Assembly: GCA_001466705.2 (NCBI GenBank)
Contig: LATX02000187.1
Span: forward strand, 558,001-622,000
From: Moniliophthora roreri
Lineage: Eukaryota; Basidiomycota; Agaricomycetes; Agaricales; Marasmiaceae
Direction of reading: 5' to 3'
Length of the DNA: 64,000 bases
Of the stretch, positions 23,367-35,699 are shown piece by piece (within the stretch, counting starts at the first letter, position 1; each line of letters begins with the position of its first letter). The notes beneath the pieces were generated by a model. The model made no database searches and was not told the origin of the DNA. It saw only the letters and a program-made list of their open reading frames with translations. The translations under genes were made by a program, and so were the position numbers.

Positions 23367-23990
23367 TCATTCGCCGTTCTCTGCCCGACCGCCACGAAAC
23401 AGGAATCCTACGAGAAGCGATCGTCGTACGAAGAGAAAGTAAGTGAGGAGGAAGTGCTGAATGAGCAGAGTTAAGCGCTGAACAGGATGGAAAAAGAGGG
23501 TAGAGACACGCACCAGTAGCAAGATACCACCCACGACCAACCTATTGTTCCCTTCCTTGACTTGCTGCTCAGCCCTTTGCCGTTCCTCGCCTTCTTCGAC
23601 TCCAGCAACCGGGGTAAGTGGTGGTACACGTGCCCTGTGCCCAACATCCTAAAGTCGACATGAGCAAATGAACCAGTTCACGCATCCTTAGACATACCCG
23701 TATAATATCGAGCAGGCTGTCTATGCGAGGTTCGTACTGTCCAGATGCGGACGTTAAACACGCTCGTCGAGCGGCGAAGTTTCACGTACTGCGGTATCCT
23801 CTTCACCAGGATCAGGGTAATCGAGACGAGGGTACGGATGATAACGGTGGCAGCGACGAGGAGAGCTTCTCCCACTCGAAGAGATCCTGAGTTGGCTGGG
23901 GCTCTGATAGCTCATGGGGGGAATGGGTAGTGGTGCTAAGATTGCAATCCAAGTTTGTGGGAATTTGACGAGGTTACGTCGTATTTGGCT
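23367..23990 (-). CDS. Small membrane-protein family, copy 2
   Basis: The 3' exons are intact. They read RRCHRYHPYPRLDYPDPGEEDTA (near 23870-23790), then YEPRIDSLLDIIR, then VEEGEERQRAEQQVKEGNNRLVVGGILLL, and a last exon HFLLTYFLFVRRSLLVGFLF...GE ending in TGA at 23369-23367. All join through GT..AG introns of about 50-60 bp. Two hydrophobic segments at the C-terminus suggest a membrane hairpin. The first exon, present in copies 3 and 4 as a stretch with one transmembrane helix, is not clearly found here. I do not recognise the family; function unknown. Confidence 0.5.
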
Positions 23991-24559
23991 GAGGGTGTAA
24001 GGCCATAAACAATAATGAAAGCGGAATGTAATGGTCCATTCAAGAGGCAGGAGCGTAAAGGATATCGAGGGCAGCTAGTATATACAGCCGGGAATCATGG
24101 ATGGTGTATGATGAAGCAGCCGAAATTCTGTCTTCGCTCGTCGCAAGCTTATTGCTCTGCAACATCGTTCCCTGTGCATGGCTCTCGTTTCCTGGCTCCT
24201 TTCCTTAGAACACCTTCACTTTCGCTATTCAGGACTGATGGTCCCGAAAGTTCTCGATCAGGAATGCAGCTAGTGCCGGTCTACTGGATTGCCTTCGACT
24301 CCGTTCACTGCATCGTTCTGACGATTGAACTGCCTAACTCTCCTGGACCCTTCTGCCTAGCCTCTCTTTGCTTCGAGAGCCCGACGACCTCCTCTGGTAA
24401 ACAAGACCTCTCATCGCAGCCACCGCATCGCACGCAACTGTAGCCATGAGAGGGATTGGCTTCGAGAACTTGATTTTGGTGTGTGAATGGCAATTTCTGA
24501 CTGTTGAAAGACACTTACACTTTCTGCAAACACAATCGTAGCCGTCGTTTGTTGTGTCA

Positions 24560-25640
24560 TGTCCCACAATACCTCGTCAATCGTTCTACTCTGTCCAGGA
24601 AAAATTAGGCTCTACAACACGTCGAAAGCCCTCTGTACTTCTGCCAGCGCTAAAACGAGTATCAGCACGTGCGGGGGCGGGTCTATAGATTCAGATTCAC
24701 TCACTGCTGTTGAGTTCAGTGCCAATCACTGATACTACCACGATGGGCCGGAAAGTCGATTTTACAGCATGCGTGGCGTAGCGTGAAGGTAGAAACATGT
24801 CCTCGTCCGACATAGAGACCAGATCCATATGCCGCCTCAAGAATCATTCAACCCAGTGACGAGGCGTCCGCGACGATCCTCAAGATGGCATTCGTGTGCC
24901 GCAAGAAATCTATCTCTGTGTCTTCAGCAGTTTGTTCCTTGGTGTTTCGGCGAATAATGTCTGAGGTGCCATGAGTACAACGGACAGTGCAAAACAACAG
25001 CGACGTAGACATACGGAGGGCGTTTCAAGGCCAACGACGCCACAGATTATGGTCTCCACTCATAGGTGTCTGTAACCTAGGTGTATTCTGGCCGAGATGA
25101 TAATGGCTACTCCCTCGTATTTTTCTGCGTCATGTCAGGTTCATGCTGTCTAGTCCACTCGAGTGGTTAAGCCATTCGTCGGCGGCGATGATTCTGAGAC
25201 TCCTGAATGTTGGCCAGAACTGTGCATCAGCTTTTGCATCGCCGGAAGTTGGGGGTTCATTGCAAATGTCCTGTTTGAGCTATAGCCTTCATGACAAAAA
25301 CAATTGCCCGCCGCTGTATTGCGAATGAGATTGTTGGGTGTGTCGCGAAATCATGGTGGTAGACCGTGGTGGTGTCGTGGTCGTGGTCACGGTTGAGGAC
25401 AATGATATTCAAGGGCCGGCGGATCCAAGTTTCGGCTGTGTTGTTGTAGGCGGTAACGACGGTAAAGTGACCCTGTATCTCTTGCCCATTTGCCTTTTGC
25501 TGCATCCCAAGACATTGTACAGAATAGGAACCAGAAGCCTGAAGTCCAGCGAAGTCCAGGAGAAGAAGATTTCGGCACCGCAAGTGGGCATAGGTCATGG
25601 ACTAGATACGCAAACGACAAAATTTCGGTCAATGAAAAGT
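24560..25640. repeat. Repeated block B, copy 2
   Basis: Diverged copy of block B. It keeps the GTATCAGCACGTG landmark (24659), the CACTGATACTACCAC landmark (24728), the minus-strand intron-like pair (near 24960-25012) and the GTGGTGG-rich tail at 25350-25390. Confidence 0.5.
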
Positions 25641-25649
25641 TCAGTCTGA

Positions 25650-26683
25650 ATTTCTTTCTTCAGCCTACAGTAATATTTGCCCATTCCACAGAAACCCTTT
25701 CCTGAATACCCAATCCTCGTACAAAATGCGCTGTTTCCCGGCCTTATGGGCGGTCCCAAGGGCGGTCCCACCATTATAATTGTCTCTGCCAAGTCACGAG
25801 TTATATACCTCAACAGATCCAAAAGGCATACCAGACGTTCAGATTGAGTGGTTGCCCATGGCATCGCCGACTGGTCTAGTCCAGCTCATTCAATCTCCAC
25901 GTTTAGGTACATTGGCTCTATTATACCTGAAGCTGAGTCTCGCCGCTTATCTTCTCCTGGCGTAGCTGTTCGAGGGGGAGCCAATTTCAATACTGACTTC
26001 GTTTTATCTAGACATAGTGTCCTTGATTTCAGTTTTTACGATACAGCTGTACTTATTCTTGCGGATGAAGATGTTTTTGGGATGGCGTCGTCACCTCTCG
26101 TACATGTTCTTCCTCTTATCGGTGTGATGTACAATGGTCCCACACGAGGATCGGGAGTTCGCATGGACATAGCATGGTACAGTCCTTCCTACTATTGGTT
26201 CAAAACTGTTCGGCTGGTCATTTACTTCTGCAGGGTCCGCTAGGAGACGCAAAGAACTCACAGTCTTCCTCTGCTGTGCCATCACCACACGATTCTTTAC
26301 ACCCGAATTCTCTTCGCTCTGAATATTCATATCCTACTATCGACTCCTCCCCAGCCACAACTTCCCAAACTCATTCCCCGTTCTCGCACATCTACCCTAG
26401 AATTCCGATCAGGACGTTCCCGGCTAGTCTCCCCAACCCAACTGATACGCCTCCACAGATCCAGCACCCTCGGAGCCACCTCGTGAAGTAACCTTCACGG
26501 GATATCAGTATCTCGATTTACGAGGGCAAGAAAGTTGTAATTCGTGAATATAACGTGGATATCCAAGGTCACCAAGATCAGACTCAGTTGACAATCATTC
26601 ATTGCAGCAGGACTGTAATGTAACGCAAATCTAGTCGTTGACGTCCCGTCGGGAAAATTTTAATCCGAGTCATACTGCTCAGT
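25650..26683. other. Intergenic or degenerate coding DNA
   Basis: A plus-strand frame at 26174-26491 ends in a Ser/Pro/Thr-rich stretch and may be the tail of a decayed gene, but I recognise no domain and no start. Confidence 0.3.
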
Positions 26684-27860
26684 CTACTGGTTCTGCGCAT
26701 GCTCCAACTCGCTCATAGCTTGGGACAGTAACCATCGACGTAATGCGATATCCATCGACTTGGTCTACGCGCGCACCATCCGAACATTTGATACTCTCCA
26801 TCCTCTCCTCAATCTGACCCTCATACTCGGGAAGAATGTTGCCAGCTAGACAATGAAGCCATAGACAGAGTCTGAAATGTGCTCGAAGAAATGACCCATT
26901 ACGTTCTTCTAGGGTAAAGGAACAACTTTTTAACAAAGTTTCTGCTTCTGGAGAAATACCTGGAAAAGTGATGAGGCGATTTTGCCTCTACGGTACGGTC
27001 AGACGCCACTATGTTGTTCAACGAAAAGCAGATGTCAAGGACGTACGACGATGTCAATGGTAAACTTGTTTTTCCTGAAATCGTCAACAAGAGCACTCGG
27101 AAGCTGAATAAGGTTTTCTGGTTTCTGTGCACGGTCCTGGTCCAAAGAGTCATTCATCTGAATGGTATCAGGCTACTGCGACTGCTAAACAACACGAATT
27201 GCTCACTAACCGCATTGCAGTAGCCGGGTGGTACGATCCATATTACTTGCTTACTTGCATGGATCAGTTCGGACGAAGACGCCGGCTGGACGATGCAGGT
27301 GGGATGATGGCCATTGATTGCAGGCTTTCCGAGGCATTGTTAGTTACCCATGACTGCGTGCAATATGCAAACACCCACTATCATTCCTTGTCGTTTCTCC
27401 CAAATTTGAATGGGGCTAGCACCCACGGTGCCGTTACAGCCATAGTAGCCATCATCTATGTCGATTATGCGAAAATTTCCTGGCTCCCAAGGCTGGTCCA
27501 GGTTTTGGTCCCGGTTCCAAGCAATGTCTTCCACCGGTAGGTACAGAAGAATGCCCACATCCTCGGCTCTGCATGGTACAATGTCAATCATCGCATCCGG
27601 ATCGTCTTTGCTCAGTAGGCCGAGCCAATTAAAAAAGTCATATTTTGTTAACATGAACCGCTTCTATTCATTCCTTTCGGCGACTTCAGCCATGTACCGT
27701 GTAGATAAGGATGTAAGGACGTACCAACGATTAGATTTCCCCCCATAAAGCATCTCTTGAGTAAAAATAAATGTGTCCCATCCTTCAGTAACTGCCTTCT
27801 CGGATAGCATGTGAGAGCATGAGTGCAGTCCCATTGCACTTTGGACATAGTTAGAAGGAA
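26684..27860 (-). pseudogene. Duplicated unknown gene, copy 1, frameshifted
   Basis: Paralog of the next gene. Shared stretches in minus-strand order are EGWDTFIF, WLGLLSKDDPDAMIDIVPC, YLPVEDIAWNRDQNLDQPW, CIVQPASSSELIHASK, VIWIVPPGYCNA, LDQDRAQKPENLIQLPS and FRLCLWLHCLAGNILPEYEGQ, ending in ALRRWLLSQAMSELEHAQNQ. Relative to copy 2, about 10 bases are missing near 26755, which shifts the frame before the C-terminus, and the 5' exon also needs a shift. I do not recognise the family; the conserved Trp, Asp and Cys suggest a folded soluble domain. Confidence 0.55.
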
Positions 27861-28179
27861 GTGGCTGTTTTGTTGGAAATCGCGTTTGTTGGCAAATAAG
27901 TACGGGCTGAGCGAAGCTGAGTTCGAAGTTGGATCAAATTCTGTGCACGGCTCGGCGCGTTTACAGTACCATGTGGAACGTCAGGCCATCCTTCCTCTTG
28001 CTCACCGTGGTGACTCGAAACGGAGAAGTGATTGTCTTTTTCATCGCACCCTGGACCAAAACTCGCTCGCTTAAACAAAGACACAAGGTCCTCCCCGGGA
28101 CAAGTTGTAGTATAGTGATTGTTCATCGCAATCGTGACACAATTTTATAGCTGTCGATTGTTCAATCCAAGATACATTG

Positions 28180-29428
28180 CTAATTTTGTGCGTAGTCCAA
28201 TTCGCTCATGGCTTGGGACAGTAGCCATTGGCGCAAAGCAATATCCAGCGGATCCTCATGAGCTTGGTGTACACCATAACCAGAGCTGGTATCAATGCTC
28301 TCCAGCCTATCATCAACCTGAGCTTCATATTCGGGAAAGATGTCACCAGCCAGACAATGAAGCCGCAAGCAAAGCCTAAAGTGCGTTCGAAGGAACGGCA
28401 CATTGCTCGAATATAGAGTGAAAGTGTAGCTCCTCAATAAGATATCTGTTTCTGGAGAAATCCCCGGGAAAGTGACGAGACGATTTTGCCTCTGGACTCT
28501 GGTCAGATGTTATCGCAAAAAAGATATCATCGACTTACAACTACATCAATAGCAAACTTATTTTTCTTGAAATCATCGACAAGAGCACTGGGAAGCTGAA
28601 TAAGGTTTTCTGGTTTCTGTACACGATCCTGGTCCAAGTTGCCATTTAACTGGAAGGTATCAGGGTCACTATAGTTGCTGAACACGAACCATTCACTCAC
28701 CGCATTGCAGTAGTCGGGTGGTACAATCCATGCTACGTGCTTACTTGCGTGAGTTGGTTCGGACGGATGTGGCGGCTGGATGATGCAGGTGGAATTATGA
28801 TCATTGATTACGGGCTTTTACAAGGCGTCGCTCGTCAGTGAAACGCCGAATATGCGTGTATCAAAAATGCCTACGATTTTTACTTTTTTTTTCCTCCCAC
28901 TCTTGAATAGTACATGCACCTACTGAGTCAGCACAGCCGTAGTACCCACCAGACTCGTCGATCAAACGAAAGTTTCCTGGCTCCCAGGGCTGATCCAAGT
29001 CTTGATTTCTGTTCCAGGCAATGTCTTCTACCGGTCGGTAACGAAGAATGCCCCCGTCCTCAATTCCGCAGGGCACGATATCGATGGTCGCATCCGGATC
29101 GTCTTTGCTCAGTAGGCCAAGCCAGCCAAAAAAAGTCATATTTTGTTAACATAAACCGCTTCGTATTCAGTCCTTTCGATGGCTTCAGTCACGCATCACG
29201 TAGGTAAGAATGTAAGTACATACCGACGACTAGATTTCCCCCGTAACGCGTCCATTTCACGAAGATAAACGTATCCCATCCTTCAGCGATTGCTTTGCTG
29301 GATAACATGTGAGAGTGAGTGCAGTCCCATCGCACTGTAGACATGGTTAGAAGGAAATGACTGCTTTCTCGCAAATCGCGTTCATTGGCGCATAAGTATG
29401 GGAGTTGGGGAGTAGTCAGTGCGACCAC
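28180..29428 (-). CDS. Duplicated unknown gene, copy 2
   Basis: The better copy of the pair. Exons read LCANERDLRESSHFLL...EGWDTFIFVKWTRYGGNLVV (29428-29225), then FFGWLGLLSKDDPDATIDIVPC...YRPVEDIAWNRNQDLDQPW...GYYGC (29139-28880), CIIQPPHPSEPTHASK...WIVPPDYCNA, LDQDRVQKPENLIQLPSAL, and FRLCLRLHCLAGDIFPEYEAQ...DIALRQWLLSQAMSELDYAQN with the stop at 28180. Introns are short with GT..AG ends. The product would be roughly 300 residues, soluble, with no signal peptide or transmembrane helix that I see. The family is unknown to me. The start is uncertain. Confidence 0.5.
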
Positions 29429-29839
29429 TTCTTTGTCAGCAGCCGCCGCATTTCCCGACTAAGATCCATTTTTGTACTAACGGTCCCGACGCGAGGTGGA
29501 TCTTTCTCCGATTTTCGCGTTTCCCGACCACCTCCCTGTCAACTATAAACTTGACAACGACGGGCTTCGGAATATTCTTCACTCGTGACTTTTTATCGAT
29601 TGCCCGATGACTGCGACCCCAAAATCATCTTAGTAAAAACCCCCAAGCTCTGATACGCGTTCTTCCTTTTCCCCGACCCCCGTCTCCTTCCTTTGCATTA
29701 TCTATTCTTAAGCTTTCAAAAGGACAAAAAGGCCGCAAAAGAACACGCAAGACACGCTCCCTTGATTCCTCAAAAGAACGCCTTCCCTCAAGGAGCAGTA
29801 TAAACCGCATTGCGATCGAGCAATAGCCAATGCAGCAGG

Positions 29840-30060
29840 AAATCTGTTTACCTTCAGTAGCAACGGCTCTGGAAGCTCAACAACTGTTTTTTTTAGTGCG
29901 TAAAATCTCTGTAGTTTTTCAAAGAGTTTCCTGATGTGTATTTCTGTAGTCCCATACACAACAATGGTCCCCTTGGATAACTTGTTAGAGTGCGATCCTA
30001 TTGCACCGTAGACATGGAAAGAAGGAAATGAATATTTTGCTACGAATCGTGTTCATTGTC
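29840..30060 (-). pseudogene. Third, 5'-exon relic of the duplicated unknown gene
   Basis: The sequence around 29965-30060 matches the 5' exons of the two copies above (27770-27900 and 29270-29400), with an in-frame stop. Nothing beyond that exon can be followed, so this is a truncated third copy. Confidence 0.5.
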
Positions 30061-30455
30061 TACCCAGGGAAGATCAGGAACATGGTGGTCGCGGTGAAAA
30101 ATGAAAGGGCTTGATATCGATCAACAATGGCGGAGTCTCAGATGGATTTTGGCGCAGCAACCTACTAGCGGCAAGCATCGGCCCATTTTGGGAGCTAGAT
30201 ATTTGAAGTCGAAGAGCCTACCGGGGCGACTAAGGTGATTTGGCGGTAAAGAGGACTTGGGCGAGCCAGAACGTTGCCCCAGCCGTCGGCACATATAAGG
30301 AGCTGGGAGAAATTCGGTCGGTGAAGATACAACCTGGATTAAGCTCGATGTAGTCTATCTATGTGAATAGCCCAATAGACTACTTGAGTCGATGGAATGT
30401 GGTCCTCAGGAACAATTCGCAATTGCCAACCATGAAACGCACAACGTCCACAAGA

Positions 30456-30496
<41 letters not shown>
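30456..30496. repeat. (GT)n microsatellite
   Basis: About twenty GT units, broken once near the start (GTGCGTGT), between the duplicated unknown gene and membrane-protein copy 3. Confidence 0.95.
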
Positions 30497-30497
<1 letters not shown>

Positions 30498-30671
30498 CAA
30501 GAATGTACACTTTGCTGGATTGCGCGTAGTGACGATGACTACGAGTATGAGCAGAAAGCAAGAAAGTAGCAAGAGGTGATATATACTGGAACGGTAGGTG
30601 AGTGAGTGTTCATGTCCATGGAGTGACAATGTAACCTACCAATACACAGGAAAAGCGAGGGTATTATACAC

Positions 30672-31499
30672 TTATCGTCCATCGTCTTCCTGACCACGGC
30701 CGAACAGGAAACCAATGAGGATATGTCTTGTAAAGAGGAGTAGGGCGATGAGGAAGTCCTGGACAAAAGGTAAACATCGAACGGCCGAAGGCGGGATGTA
30801 GAGGAGCGTACCAAAAGCAGAATACCACCCACAATCACCCCATTATTCCCCTCCTCAACTTCTTCTTCGCCCTTGTCCTCATTCCCATTCCCGTTTTCAA
30901 CTACATGAATATGTCGAGCCGGTCTGTTATTAGCAGCCTGGAATAATTCGCCTTGAGAATATGTCAGCGCCCGTTGTATCTTGGAGCTTACCCGTATCAA
31001 GTAGAGCAGGCTATCGTCGTCTACGCGAGGTTCGTACTATGTTTCAGGAGTGAAGTTAGATCCGCTCAATGAAGATGAAAGCAGCACTAACTGGGGTATG
31101 TTCCTCATCCAGATTAGGATAAACAGGTCGAGGGTATGGGTGATGGCGGCGAATGCTTTTAGCAGAGGGTATTCTAAGCTGACTGGTTTTTCTGAGCCTC
31201 ATGTCGATGTAAGAGTCGGTGGAGGTTGATTTTCAAGTCCGATTCTGTGGGAATGTCTTCAGGGTCTTCAGGCCTTGCAAATGGAATTGGCTCTTTGACT
31301 TGTGACGTCTCTGGAAGTTGAAGACGGGCTCCGGAAGAAGGTAGAAGAATCGATGGTTCGACTTTGATAGGACATTCGTGAACATTGAGAAGGCGAATAA
31401 TAATGGGAACAGGAAGTATGTCGCGCCATGAATGATGTCCAATGTTTGGCTGCCTGAGGAGCTACAACGGGCAGGAAGCGCTTTCACATAAGCTATCAT
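30672..31499 (-). CDS. Small membrane-protein family, copy 3
   Basis: The first readable exon (31499-31233) has a hydrophobic stretch, ATYFLFPLLFAFSMFTNVL. Next come LRKTSQLRIPSAKSIRRHHPYPRPVYPNLDEEHTPV, TYEPRVDDDSLLYLIR, a Glu-rich linker with NGNGNEDKGEEEVEEGNNG leading into VIVGGILLL, and the last exon DFLIALLLFTRHILIGFLFG...GR (30758-30672), which ends in TAA. Introns are about 50-60 bp with standard ends. It looks intact from the second exon on; the junction between the first two exons is not certain. Likely an integral membrane protein of unknown role. Its own upstream block B copy follows at 32 kb. Confidence 0.5.
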
Positions 31500-31989
31500 T
31501 TGTCTTCCCTCGCAAACTCGTCCTCTAGGCCCCTACTCCACATTCTGGCATCCTAAGAGCATCTTCGACTCCCCATCTGTACACGTCGTACCCTGCATCG
31601 GGATCAAAAGACAGCTAGCGCAGCCTCAGATCAAAGTAAAATTCCTTCGACCACATCCATCATCCTTACTACTTCTTGAACCAGATTCCCCTTGACTAGT
31701 CTTGGCGTGTATAGCTCAGTCGATATCTGCAATTGCACTGCGGTCGTCTGTGTTTGTTCGTCGCGCCTCAATGATCGTGTCCTCTGTCTCGGCCGTTGCA
31801 AATTCCGACAGTGAGATGAGATTATCCATCCTAGAGAGCTGTTTGTCAATCCACACAAAAAGGAACTTCGGTCGGACTACGCACTCTGTCGAAGTTTCGG
31901 TTTCCCTTAGACTGGCGCTCCTTTCCAGCTCCCCTGGTACTCCAATGACTACATTCCTCCCCCAATTGCTCATCGGGCTTCAAATTAAG

Positions 31990-33170
31990 CAAAGACTGCA
32001 ATTTACAATCGTCGCCTTCACGGGCGCTAAAAGTAGTATCAGCACGTGTAATAGGTGCGGAGGCGAGTGCAACTCGGAATGACTCACTCTAGTCCGCAAC
32101 ATAGATCACTGATACTACCACAGTTCAGCAGGAGAAAACTGCTTTGCAGTGTGTGTGAAGGTATATTGCCTCGCGTCCCCGGCACCAACCAGCAAGGCCT
32201 CAAGACTAGAACCAACTGCCTCCCCAAGAGTCACTGCAACCTGGTGACGAGGTGTCCGAATCATACACAACAGAGTGCAGCAAGAAGAATCCTGTGTCCT
32301 CAGCATTTCGATCTAGATTGCCAGGTCGAAAACGTTCTGAAAAACCGTGTCAGTACAACGGTGACTGCGAGATAACGACAACGTACGGAGGCGTTTCAAG
32401 ATTAATGACGCCACAAAGATATCTTACTCAGGAGTGCTCTCTCCATCCATGGATGTCTGTGAAGCAGACAAATCCTGGATGTGTTCTGAAGGGAGATGAC
32501 GACGGCCGCTCCACTGTATTTTTCTGTGCGCCGGAGACACGTTCGTTAACCTGCTCGAGGGGCCATAACACGATTGCCTGTGGTGATAAATCTGGAAGCT
32601 GGGGGTCGAGGGCCTAAATGTGCACCAGCTCAAGGCTGCATTGTGCTTTGCAGTGCTGGACCGAAGATATTGGTGGTTCGCGTCGATTTTCTGGCTGGAA
32701 CTGGGTTGGACTATGCCCCTGCAGAAAAACCCATTTCTGGTCTTCTGAGGTTATTTGAATGATTGGGGATGTCGAATGGTGTCATTGAGATATGATGATG
32801 GTGGTGGTGGAAAAAAATTGAAGTGTCAACGCCGCGATCGACTGCCACAATGGCGGAGAGAAAATTTCGGCCCTACAGTCACGGTACGCGATGGCGACGG
32901 CAAACGACTCCGTCACTCCGCACCTCTTTCCCTATGAATCTGACCCTCTGCATTACGTCCAGATCTTCAACCTTGCTTCAACCCATCAACAGAACGTGAG
33001 CTAGATGCTCTACTTCCTGAAGAGAATGTCAGCAGCAAGTAGTCCGGCCTTAGTCTCAGGAGTGAGCACTATGATATCCTTGTATCACCCAAGCGAAGAG
33101 ATTCGGTCAGTATACAGATTCTGCATTTGTGACTCTCATCTGTGCTGCTTTTCTTTAGAGAATCCGAGAA
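31990..33170. repeat. Repeated block B, copy 3
   Basis: Closest to copy 4 (40690-41850). Similarity runs from GTATCAGCACGTG at 32035 through the minus-strand intron-like pair near 32325-32390 to the GATTCGGTC/GTTTCGGTC motif near 33103. Open frames occur on both strands in the most conserved part, but neither starts with ATG or stays open in all copies. Confidence 0.5.
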
Positions 33171-34012
33171 CAATTCCCACAAGTCCTCGGAGGCGGCCAG
33201 GCCAAATCGCTGTCATCCCTCCCGGATTCTCGTATTATGATTCTGTACCCCCTCGCGTTTCTCACTGGGTGTCCGGAAATCTCGTCGTTCTCTCTTGAGG
33301 ACACAAAACGCATCGAGTGAACCAGAAACGTATACCCAAAAGATTGGCCTATGAATTTCCGTTTTCATTGGGATTCATTCGCTCGCAGCATAGTGCCTCT
33401 GTCCTAGTGTTTCGGAATACCTGAATTGGTATCGCCAGTCATGCAGGCTTTCTCGAAGAAAACGGTCGATTCTCGTGAAATACGTGATACGCCTGGAGTC
33501 GCGTCGAACTGCTTACTCTCTCACAACAGGAATTACTACAGTCAAAGCTGAATGTGACCCTGATCTTGTGAGTACTTGTCCCATATTTTTGTCATTGGTT
33601 CGGCAATGAAGGTTGTTATACCCTTTCCATCGCATGCAGATGCCGGTACACCAGCCATGTTATAGATATTCGAGAGGCAGTACCTAGCTCGCATAAAAAC
33701 ACCAAAACCTTGGAGTGGCTACATATGGAATACTACGCCAGTAGCAACGGTAATATATAACGGTCAACATCGTATGCTACCCTAGTCGTACAACAGCAAA
33801 TCAAGTTAATCAACGGCGTCGGACATTCCAGACCCAAGACCACGGCCAGTCTTATGTAGTGCCAACTACCGTATCCCTGGGATAGAGTGCATGCACCCCC
33901 TAGTAGTGGATCAGTATTTATGGTCTGCCACGAGCCACTCAGCCAGACGATTCATCCACGACCAGATCCCACGCGTCCGCGAGGTCCGGACTAGTATGTA
34001 TACATTGATAGC

Positions 34013-35554
34013 CTACCTTAATGGTACAAGCCTCCGTATCGTATCTGCCACCGAATCAACAGCACCAGAAGTTCTGGACCTGACATCACGAACAGTCCTG
34101 CGCGCAGCACCAGCTACCTTATCTCTTAACCTTCGCGCACAAGTCAGCGCTACAAAGCATCCATACAAGTACTGCTTACTCACCTCAGCGGTGGTTTGTA
34201 GTAATAGTTGTGGCCCGTCATGAGAATACCTCGCGCTTCACACTTTGGGAGGTACGTCACCCTAAAGTCCCGGATTCGCTCTTGAAGATCCAACTCAGCA
34301 GCCGAATCTTCGTCCGGCCGGAGATACCACCGCTTTCGGCGTCTGTATTGCTTCATCACATCATTTCTAGTGAAGTTGCAAGTGAAGTTATACTTGAGTT
34401 CACGGACAGACGAAAAGTATGGTCGTTGTAGAATATCGTCCAATTTCTGGAAGTCCGTGTTGCAGGTGTGCTGGGGTAGGAATGGAATGGAAAGAACTTC
34501 CAGCTGACTTGGGAAGATATTGTTGGAAGTCGAGAGTTTGTCGAAGAAATCGGGAAAGGATGAGGGGAAATCGGTGCTTTCTACGTAAGGATCGAAGTCA
34601 AGCTCTATTCGACGTAGCTTGTTGAGCTCCGTAACGTCAAGCCATGCGAGGAAAGCATCTATGATACATGAGTGATTGAAACTTTATATGAAGGCGAGAC
34701 TCACCGATCTCCATAGGATCATCAAAGTAGGATTGACATCTGAATTCTTCGAGAGTTGAGCGGGCGGAATGTATTAGTTGTGTGATAGATGACTGAAGTT
34801 CTTCGGACTCTAGCAACGCATCGAGGAGTATCGAGCCCTCAAGGTAGAGGACCTTAATACGGGGAAATTCATGTAGTGACCTGATGAAATTTACATTCGT
34901 CACGTCTTGAAGGATGATCCTCTCGAGGGTAGGGTGTGGACGTTCTATGGCGAGTGTGTTTGGTTCGGATACAGGGGCAGAAATATGGCGGAGGAAATCC
35001 AGCTCCAAGGATTGCAAGGAAGGAAAAGAGTGAATTAGGGGGAGGAAGGCTTCGACATCGATGTAGATGTAGCCCAATTTGAGCTCCGTGACCGTCGTGA
35101 ACCCTTCATGAAGCACCTCCCTCGTTTTTCTGGATAATGACCTCCATGATATATCGCCAACGAACGAGAGGCGTTTCAAGAATGGGAATAAGGATGAAAA
35201 GTTCCTCGTCCCGTCAGCAGAATGCCACTCCAACAGTGCGTTGATTTCGAGATGTTGACCTGTTGGATCGAAGTCGTAAGGGGAATGCGGCCACTCATGA
35301 AGCTCGAGATGATGAATGTTGGACTTTGAGAATGTCTCGAGGGGGCTCGCGCAGAGATGAAGAAACCTGGCGACTCTACGTGCTCTGCGCTTCTTTGAAA
35401 GCCCACTCCCTGTTACCCTTAGAGTGCGGAAGGAAATGGACCGGGAGATGCGAACCCACGATTGGCACACCAGCGCGCATTTCCTAAGAGCTTTTGAGTC
35501 TTCGGGAAATTCAGCAAGAATTGGAGGAATGAGTTCGGGAGGCAAGGAGGGCAT
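34013..35554 (-). CDS. F-box protein (copy 3)
   Basis: Starts MPSLPPELIPPILAEF with the F-box-like helices (LRKCALVCQSWVRISRSISF), followed by a leucine-rich region typical of agaricomycete F-box proteins; it would act as an SCF substrate adaptor. Two introns: 34661-34704 (GTGAGT..TAG) and 34141-34193 (GTGAGT..AAG). If the last donor is not used, translation would stop at 34180. If spliced, the last exon adds a basic tail, RLRDKVAGAARRTVRDVRS, ending LVPLR at 34013. All related copies conserve this tail, so I favour splicing. About 480 residues. The 3' third is almost identical to copy 5 at 42.4 kb. Confidence 0.78.
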
Positions 35555-35699
35555 TACGACAGGACAACTGGGCCAGTCATGGTATAGATATAAGCTCGAG
35601 AGGCAGTGCCACTGCCAAACTCGAAAGGTTCGAGCGCCGCGCCCGTTCGCCGCACAGCGTTCTTTCTGAGACTCTTCAGGCGGTTACATGTGGTATGCT

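Noticed and set aside
32252..32617. Cysteine-rich small secreted protein on + (also 41050-41352)
   Set aside because: Neither frame starts with ATG or a signal peptide, both are closed in the other two block B copies, and the opposite strand carries a conserved intron.
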